Source: Haliclona indistincta (lineage: Eukaryota > Porifera > Demospongiae > Haplosclerida > Chalinidae). From it: a stretch of 64,000 nucleotides of DNA. Positions 57,640-64,000 of this stretch are shown piece by piece (position 1 is the stretch's first letter; the number at the start of each line of letters is the position of its first letter). Location: positions 8,851,899 to 8,915,898 of the forward strand of contig OZ024787.1 of NCBI GenBank assembly GCA_964017065.1, written 5' to 3'. The position numbers and the translations under genes are program-made. The notes beneath the pieces were generated by a model. It did not search any database and was not told the origin of the DNA. It was given only the letters and a program-made list of their open reading frames with translations.

Positions 57640-59050
57640 TTCAGTTGTACTCTTGCCAGTACTAGCCGTACTAGTGTCAGCCGTGGTATTCAGCCAATCA
57701 GCTGATTGTAGAACAGTAAAATTAGTGCTGCCAAAGATGGTGCAGCACTGGGAACTTCTCAATCATGTTTCCAAAATCACTGGCAAGAGTCTTTTTTCAG
57801 CTCACAAAATAATGTTTTAGTAAATACAGTTAAATCACAAGTCTGCTATGAATGCTCTAAACTGAATTCAATGGCCATAGGAGTGAAACTTCAACAGTAG
57901 GTCAACTTATCTCAAATTACAGTTACAATACAACAAACTGGCTGTAAACCTAGTGTGAGTGCTATACTTTACTTTACAAGGATCAACATGCAGCACTACT
58001 TGCATATTCAAGCTGAAGAATTTGTTGTCATACGTAATACCCTAGCTATCAACAAAGAATGAAGGAACTAACAAGGAAATCATGTACATGTTAACTGATC
58101 AAAGAATAGGATAAGGTGGGAGGATGATATCATCAAATGCATGATATTAATGCAGACACACATTCTTGAGTGAGAGTATGTAAACCTGTCAAGACAAGTT
58201 CTGTACTGCATTAAAATTAATAAACTCCAAGGTACAATAGCTGTTAGGGCATTGAGGCTGTTCAAGAGACAAGTTATAATTGATGAGTGTTTGATCTTGG
58301 CACTGCGATTTGTTCAAACTAGCTGAAAAATTTGTAAACAGAAGTCTGTCACGTACAGTATAGCTGATCAAAAAAAGTTGTGATAATAATCAGTCAGGCA
58401 TACTTGTCTTGCCACTACTATCTGGTAAATTAGCAACCTTATCATGTGGCAAGCTTGTGACGATCTCATCATATCAACTTTCTTACGCCCATTTTGGAAT
58501 GAGGAAACAACAAGGAAATAAACCAACTACACTGGATTGGCCAGAATAATAAACTGATGACAGCAAGAAGAGGGTTAATTCTGCTTGAACTAACCATAAT
58601 AATTGTATTAAACAGAGTCAAAGTGCAACATCAATCAGCACTGAAGATATAAAATAAAATAAATAAATCAGCACCAAAACCGTTTTTCTGCTAAAAAAAC
58701 AGTTTTTCAAATTGACGCATTCTTCTAAGTTGCCAAATCTTTATTACTTACAGTTCTAATAAAAAATTTTTGTTTCACTCCTATCATCAATGGCCGTGCC
58801 GTCTCAACTGTAATAATCTCAGAATTAACGAGAGAACTTGTGGATACAAGTCTTAGAGTTCCCATTACACATTCCACCTTCAGGTGCTGAAGCCTTAGCA
58901 GAGGTCATTGTGTGCAATAACGAACTGTACACATCAGCTTCATGTAGTTGCTATAATATTATCTTCATGCATGTCTTAGTTATTACGACATCAAGATTTG
59001 TTTTAGTGCACCTCACTTATATACAGAGATGCATGGTCTATTAGCCTGTC
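57640..59050. repeat. R-unit copy R9 (shortened)
   Basis: A truncated R unit most similar to R1 in its 3' half (TCTTAGAGTTCCCATTACAC). Its decayed exon (about 58785-58905) is frameshifted. Confidence 0.7.
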
Positions 59051-59215
59051 AATCGTGTGACCATCCCGTGTTACCTTGGTTAACATTGTGAGCTAGTGAT
59101 GGCTTTCAATCATTGCTAATCTATCGTCACAATATCTTTCTAGTATCTTGTGTCTATGTTAGAAATCATTTCAATAGCTATATGATAAAAAGATTATGAT
59201 CTTTGTTATTACAGG

Positions 59216-59269
59216 TTCGACAAGATTCGACTCCCATACCATGTAATGGTGTTTTGAAATTCATGTAAG
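59216..59269 (+). pseudogene. Decayed terminal exon of the R-unit gene
   Basis: After a TTACAG acceptor the frame reads a shortened relative of the 9804-10013 exon (QD..., PCNG, LKF) and hits TAA after 17 codons. Remnants continue to about 59370. The only other visible copy of that terminal exon. Confidence 0.5.
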
Positions 59270-59613
59270 CGAAATTAATAATTTATTTCGAATTAAATTT
59301 CCGATTTGGCAGTGGTGTTCATGCCCGAGTAGAATGGGCAGCTATTCCTACAGAAACCGCCACTATTAGCTAGATTGTTACTGGTAAACAATCAAGATCA
59401 AATGATATGCACAGTTCTTGTTATGCACAATCATTGATACTTCATGGACCATAATTTTAGGCAGTCTTTTTCCCGCTCTGGCAATCTTCCATCACTCTTG
59501 TCGGTAGGAACATTTTCATGACAATAATCACACAAAACTCAAAATGTCTAAAATGTATTGACAGTAGGGCATTATATCTGTTCACAACCACATTAGCTAA
59601 GTATAATCTCAAC

Positions 59614-62055
59614 TCAACTAATGAGATTTTCAAGATCAGTTTTTAGCACTGAAAAAACAGCATTCATAGATCGAACAGCACTTGGGGACTGAGGCTGAAA
59701 TCTTCGCATGAATTTGCAGAAAGCGACTGCAGATGCTTCACTGCGGAATGTGAGTTCATAAAATGCTCGACTCTCTTTGAAATGAAAGAAATTCAAGTGC
59801 TCTGTCTTTCGTTCAGCTTCTTCTACGATAGGTACAGAGGAGCCTTGTATCACACACAGACCAGCAAAATCACTAGCACCAAACGTGTCATGATCGAACA
59901 ATGCTAGCAGTATCACTGTTCCTTGTTGTCTGAGCTCGTCCTTTGGAACATTACTGCAAAAAGAAAAGGAGACAGTGAGTGATTGAGTCTGAGCGAGTGA
60001 GTGATATCTGCTTATCTAACGCAAGTTTATACTGACATTTTCAGCTCCTGGTTGAAGACAGGATCAAGTGTGCTCTTCTGTACTGAGCTCTTTTGAGAAC
60101 GTCCCTTGATCTGACTGGGGAGTACAGTGGCTTCAATGAATGGATCAGTTGAACCTGTAAAGAGACAAAAGATTACATATCATGGACAATTTTCCATCAA
60201 CTACGTACGCAGGATTCACTGATGTAGAAATTACGATGTATCGTTTCTACGTTATACCAATATTATGTAATGTATAACTCACTATCTTTGTCTAGTTCAG
60301 GTATATTTACAGCATTGGCTAGGAACACAGTCAGTTTGTTGGTGCTATTGGAGAAACAGTGACTAAGATTGATCATTCCAAAACGCTTCTCAGCCTCTTC
60401 CTATACAGCAACCATCGATGAACATTGAAAAAGAAGGCTCAAGATACTGCCCACCTGTTGTTGCACTAAGTCGCAACAGAATCGCCGAATAACTTTCTCA
60501 GTGCTAGACTTACCGAGATGGACCTTTTCAATCAGTGTCTGTAAAAATAACCCATAGTAATAAACTCTAGAGAGAGTCCACAGACTGTATATTATGTACT
60601 CATTAATTTATACAGCTTGTTTGTCAACTGTTGGTGAAATTAGGTGGTTGCTTAGTTTACCAAGTACTGCTCAGTCTGCAGCTGGTCTCCAGTCAGTCCT
60701 CCTCCTCCACTGTGGAAGAAGTCTCTCAAAATTAGAGTCACTTCGAACAAGTTAGCATAGCAGTGACGCATCGAGGGCTGAAACAAGGAATCAAATCAAC
60801 CACACTCTTCTCATTCTATATATGTAGTTACCGTGTGAGGTATCTGGTGATATTGAGTGTTTAAAGCATCAAGCACTTCCTTCCAAAGATCACTGAGTAC
60901 ACTGTATAATAGTAAATAACAGTACATTATTACATAGTACGTCATCTTTGACCAATCGGATTGCTCTATTCGAGAGCATTAATGTAGGTTATTGACCGCG
61001 CGTAGCGTCTTCTATAGCAACTGACCGTTGCGTCTTTGCGAGTTTGAAAAATTCGCGATGTTATTGCGCTCACAGTGATGAACTATGTAATAAATCATTT
61101 ATTGCCCTACACAACTCGGGCATTAACCGACATTAATGACCTCGGGAAAGTCGTTGCCCTCGTACAGTCTCGGGCTGCGCCCTCGACCGTTACTCGGGCG
61201 ACCGACTTTCCCGCGGTCATTAATGTCGGTTAATGCCCTCGCGTGAGGGCAATAACTAATACTTATAGCATAGCTACGAGTATTTGACCAATCAGATTGC
61301 TCAGTTGCCGGGTTATAATTCTCATATGACCCGCGGGCTTTCATATTACCTGGCTACAAGTTATTGTGTTATTAATAGAATTCATGATTGATAATACTAT
61401 TCATAATAACTGCTGTATAAACAAAGTCGGAATACAATGTACAACACAGAAAGCAGATGAATGATGGCTGTGGAGATTTGCTGATATGTTTTAGGTACAG
61501 TGAACCAAGAGCTAGAAGCCTGCTGCTGCTAATGGTAGGAGCTAGTAGGGTGTGCAGAGTAGGTAGATAGTGCTGTAACAGAGCTGGATAGTGTCGAAGA
61601 GGCAGTGAGGGAGGAGCTGTGATGGAAATACTGGAACAGTATAATAGTAGATGAGAGAGTGGATTGGAGGCGAAGCCGGAAAAAGCTGGTGGGTGGTGTC
61701 AAGGCGGAGGTCAGCGGTAGTAGATGAAAGGGTGGAGCTCGCAAGGGCTGGGCTAGTATCCGGCGATGGAAGTCACTGAGAGCGAGCTGCGCGATGGTGT
61801 TGGTGGTGGTGGTGGTACGTAGTTGCTGCCACTAGCTGGGATATAAGCTATTGCTGTTGGAAGACTAGCCGTAACTTGTAGAGTAGTTGGGTCAAAAACC
61901 CGGCGTCGTCATCTTGGAAAAACCCGCAGCAGCTCTGGACACTCAAGTCATAGCTTTTGCGTCGAAAAGTACTGTTGCTATGCTATAAATAACTTAGATA
62001 CCTCGTCCGCGGGTCATACGTGATTTATAAACCCTCCGCGGTAAATTGCTAAACT

Positions 62056-62086
<31 letters not shown>

Positions 62087-63638
62087 CGACCTCGCTACGC
62101 TCGGTCGTCACAACAACCGCGTCGGGTTTATAAATCCCGTATGACCCTCGACTCGGTATCTAACTATTATGTAAAGTGCTATACATAAAATGTTTGTTGA
62201 ATTTCGTGATGTAAAATTTTGGGATGGAATCTTACTGCTTTTAATGCACTTACTTCCAGAACACCTGTGACAATAGTCCTGTACCGAGCTGCTGTAGGTT
62301 GACCTTCATGTAGTCCACCATCTTGAGTACAGCCTGAGAAGAGGAGGAACAAGATCATGAACTTTGGAGAGAAAAACTAGTGAAAATGTGCTCACTTCGT
62401 CAGAAAGTTTTTTCTCTGAAAAGTCAGGAAACCGTTTTATAATCCCTGGAGATAACTAGAAAGTGGAATAACCTTGTCAACAAAATTTCATCAGTCTATC
62501 TTTGGTATTGTGAGTAAACACATCTACTGTATGCAGAGTTGTATTTGAGCTCTTTCTTGCTTACTCTTGTCCTGATGTTGTCCACCATTTCCTGCAGCTT
62601 GTACTCTATGTCTTCCTGTACACTGCTGACCAAGTCACTCAACAGTGTGTCCGATCTTTTGCTGAGTGATCGAGCCAGGGATGGCTTTTTACTTCCCTGC
62701 TCCTCTGCAGGGTCGTGGGCTGATTCTGCCTCATCCAGCCATCTATAGTACCCTGGCAGGTCCATCTCTTCATGGATTTTGCCCAGCACCTCTCGCATGT
62801 GCTGAATATTGTTCAATGTAACACACAGCTATAGCGGGAATGAAATTTGAAAAATTTACAGTGGGGCTGTTCACCTTGTCTGTGATTTTGAATTTCCCAG
62901 CATCGGTGTCAGTGAGATCCTCATCCTGCAGCTTTTGGTGAAGAACTTCTGTGTAGAACATGGCAAGGTCACATAGACCCTGGGGAAAGAGAGGAGTAGA
63001 ATTAATTGAAATGAAATTTGAATTTCTCACCTTGACAACGATTACGAACCAGGCATGAGACTGTTCCCTGTCAGGCCAGTTCAGATCCTTCCAAAATGAA
63101 ATGACCTGTAACGAGAATGAACACAATCTCATAGTGATACAATGTACTACTATGCATGTATACCTGTAGGAAAGTAGTGTTGGCATCCACTACTGAAGAT
63201 GAGAATGGAACCTGGTCAGTAACCTTGACAACCTGTTGACAAGCAATAAAATAGATCAATAGATTATATAGCTATATATATGTAGACAGTATAGACAGTC
63301 AAACAGACAGTTACACAGTGTAACTAATGCTGCTTACCTTGTCTATTTCAATAGCTTTCAGTATTCTTTCCTTTGCTCTAGCTAATGCAATGAGTGTCCA
63401 CTGTGAAACATAGCTTCTGAACAATGCGTGATGATTCAAAATATGCAGCTCAGTGTGCTGCTGTTGTAGCCAGCTGTGAGCATGTGATAGATATTATGAC
63501 AATCACATGACGGGCTTACCTCTTGCTCACTTTTTCGGCTAGAGGCACAAAACATTGAAAGATTTTGTACAATTCAAACATAGTCAAAAGAAGTTTATCA
63601 GATTGGACATTGAGGGCCCTGTCTGCTTCAGCATAGAA
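59614..63638 (-). CDS. UNC13/BAIAP3-type protein, 3' 14 exons (MUN region + C2)
   Basis: Vesicle-priming (Munc13-type) family member; its 5' part lies beyond the window. Exons on the minus strand: 63638-63520, 63473-63338, 63232-63164, 63105-63031, 62979-62875, 62828-62565, 62455-62396, 62333-62254, 60901-60832, 60777-60661, 60538-60455, 60400-60283, 60154-60037 and 59953-59614. All phases agree and give 584 aa to TGA. Seen: WPDREQSH..GLCDLAMFYTEVL and LCVTLNNIQHMREVLG (MHD1 region), VLSDLWKEVLDAL and LRDFFHSGGGGLT (MHD2), then a C2 domain. The C2 has NIPELDKDSSTDPF and FDHDTFGASDF, so the five Ca2+-binding Asp positions look kept. These proteins open syntaxin for SNARE assembly. UNC13D/BAIAP3-like versus UNC13A-like cannot be settled without the N-terminus. 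Confidence 0.85.
60925..62168. mobile_element. Nested MITEs in an UNC13-like intron
   Basis: Fills the intron between exons 62254-62333 and 60832-60901. First a foldback (arms about 61108-61150 and 61210-61250: GGGCATTAACCGACATTAATG and its inverse), then a second copy of composite element A+B (61258-62165), which has a poly(A/T) insertion at about 62055-62082. The duplicated pseudo-copies at 5.2 and 19.0 kb keep the intron without these insertions. Confidence 0.75.
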
Positions 63639-63647
63639 CTACAATAA

Positions 63648-63892
63648 GTGTGTCAGTGAGTGAGTGAGTGAGTGAGTGAGTGAGTGAGTGAGTGAGTAGT
63701 GAGTGAGTAGTGAGTGAGTGAGTGAGTGAGTGAGTGAGTGAGTGAGTGAGTGAGTGAGTGAGTGAGTGAGTGAGTGAGTAGGTGAGTGAGTAGGTGAGTG
63801 AGTAGGTGAGTGAGTGAGTGGGTGAATGAGTGAGTGAGTGAATGAGTAGGTGAGTGGGTGGGTGAGTGGGTTAGTGGGTGAGTGAGTGAATT
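63648..63892. repeat. (TGAG)n microsatellite in UNC13-like intron
   Basis: Nearly 60 imperfect GTGA/TGAG units with TAGG and GGTG variants. The Thr/His/Ser/Leu-rich minus-strand frame across it is an artefact. Confidence 0.95.
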
Positions 63893-64000
63893 GACTGATA
63901 AATTGAGCGAACCAATTTGTCAAAGGAAATGAAAAAGATTGAGAAATAGTCCACACCAACTCTGTGAAGAATAGCAGTCAAAAACAGTAAAGAGCGACAA
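63893..64000. other. Intronic sequence at window edge
   Basis: A possible minus-strand acceptor (TTCTTCACAG) lies near 63962, but no matching donor or family similarity lets me call an exon. Confidence 0.3.

Noticed and set aside
59215..59245. tRNA T-loop-like GGTTCGA
   Set aside because: No acceptor or anticodon arms; the stretch aligns instead with the decayed terminal exon of the R-unit gene.
60514..60538. 25-bp micro-exon in the UNC13-like gene
   Set aside because: The apparent GTAAGT donor inside is not needed; reading through gives a continuous frame to the donor at 60454 that matches the family better.
63639..63959. 106-codon Thr/His/Ser-rich ORF
   Set aside because: It is a translation of the TGAG microsatellite within an UNC13-like intron.

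Overview
The window looks like a gene-poor, repeat-dense stretch of an AT-rich invertebrate nuclear genome. I infer a demosponge or another early-branching animal from the very short introns (one is 45 bp), the recurrent TGCATGCA and ATTATTATAATT strings, the dense MITEs, and an animal-type UNC13/MUN-C2 gene. The species cannot be fixed from sequence alone.

Layout. (1) 0-5 kb: two intact three-exon cytosolic sulfotransferase (SULT) genes in tandem; the second carries a 1.2 kb TA-flanked foldback element in intron 2. (2) 5-11 kb: pseudo-exons of an UNC13-like gene, degenerate copies of a repeat unit I call R, an unrecognised gene with two visible terminal exons (9360-10013), and stray 3' ends of the UNC13-like and SULT genes. 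(3) 11.25-17.28 kb: a 6 kb element with long terminal inverted repeats made of tandem arrays, holding a dead non-LTR retrotransposon and a 1.4 kb repeat (E). (4) 17.3-20.8 kb: a SULT pseudogene, more UNC13-like pseudo-exons and a second E copy. (5) 20.8-59 kb: a tandem R-S array. Each S unit normally carries one intronless minus-strand gene of an unrecognised 230-236 aa family; five of six S units keep it. The array is broken by insertions: a palindrome-rich TIR element (21.6 kb), a composite element holding an intact non-LTR retrotransposon (22.4-26.6 kb), a 1.66 kb TIR element with TGCA duplications, a third E copy, and a Ginger-like element with TGTCACAG termini and CCGG duplications (46.99-49.59 kb). 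(6) 59.6-64 kb: the 3' 14 exons of a minus-strand UNC13/BAIAP3-type gene (MUN region plus C-terminal C2 domain) that continues past the window.

Most interesting: in the intact non-LTR retrotransposon, the PHD-finger ORF1 and the endonuclease/reverse-transcriptase ORF2 share one frame and are separated by a single UGA in the leaky context UGA-CUA-G. No in-frame AUG occurs until past the endonuclease domain, so stop-codon readthrough is the simplest expression route. Second is the five-copy gene family, whose members all keep an N-myristoylation-type start (MGxxxS/T) and a TATA box. In copy 2 a transposon sits between TATA box and start codon.

Paralogous repeat copies serve as empty-site references for many insertions, so several element borders and target-site duplications can be read directly.
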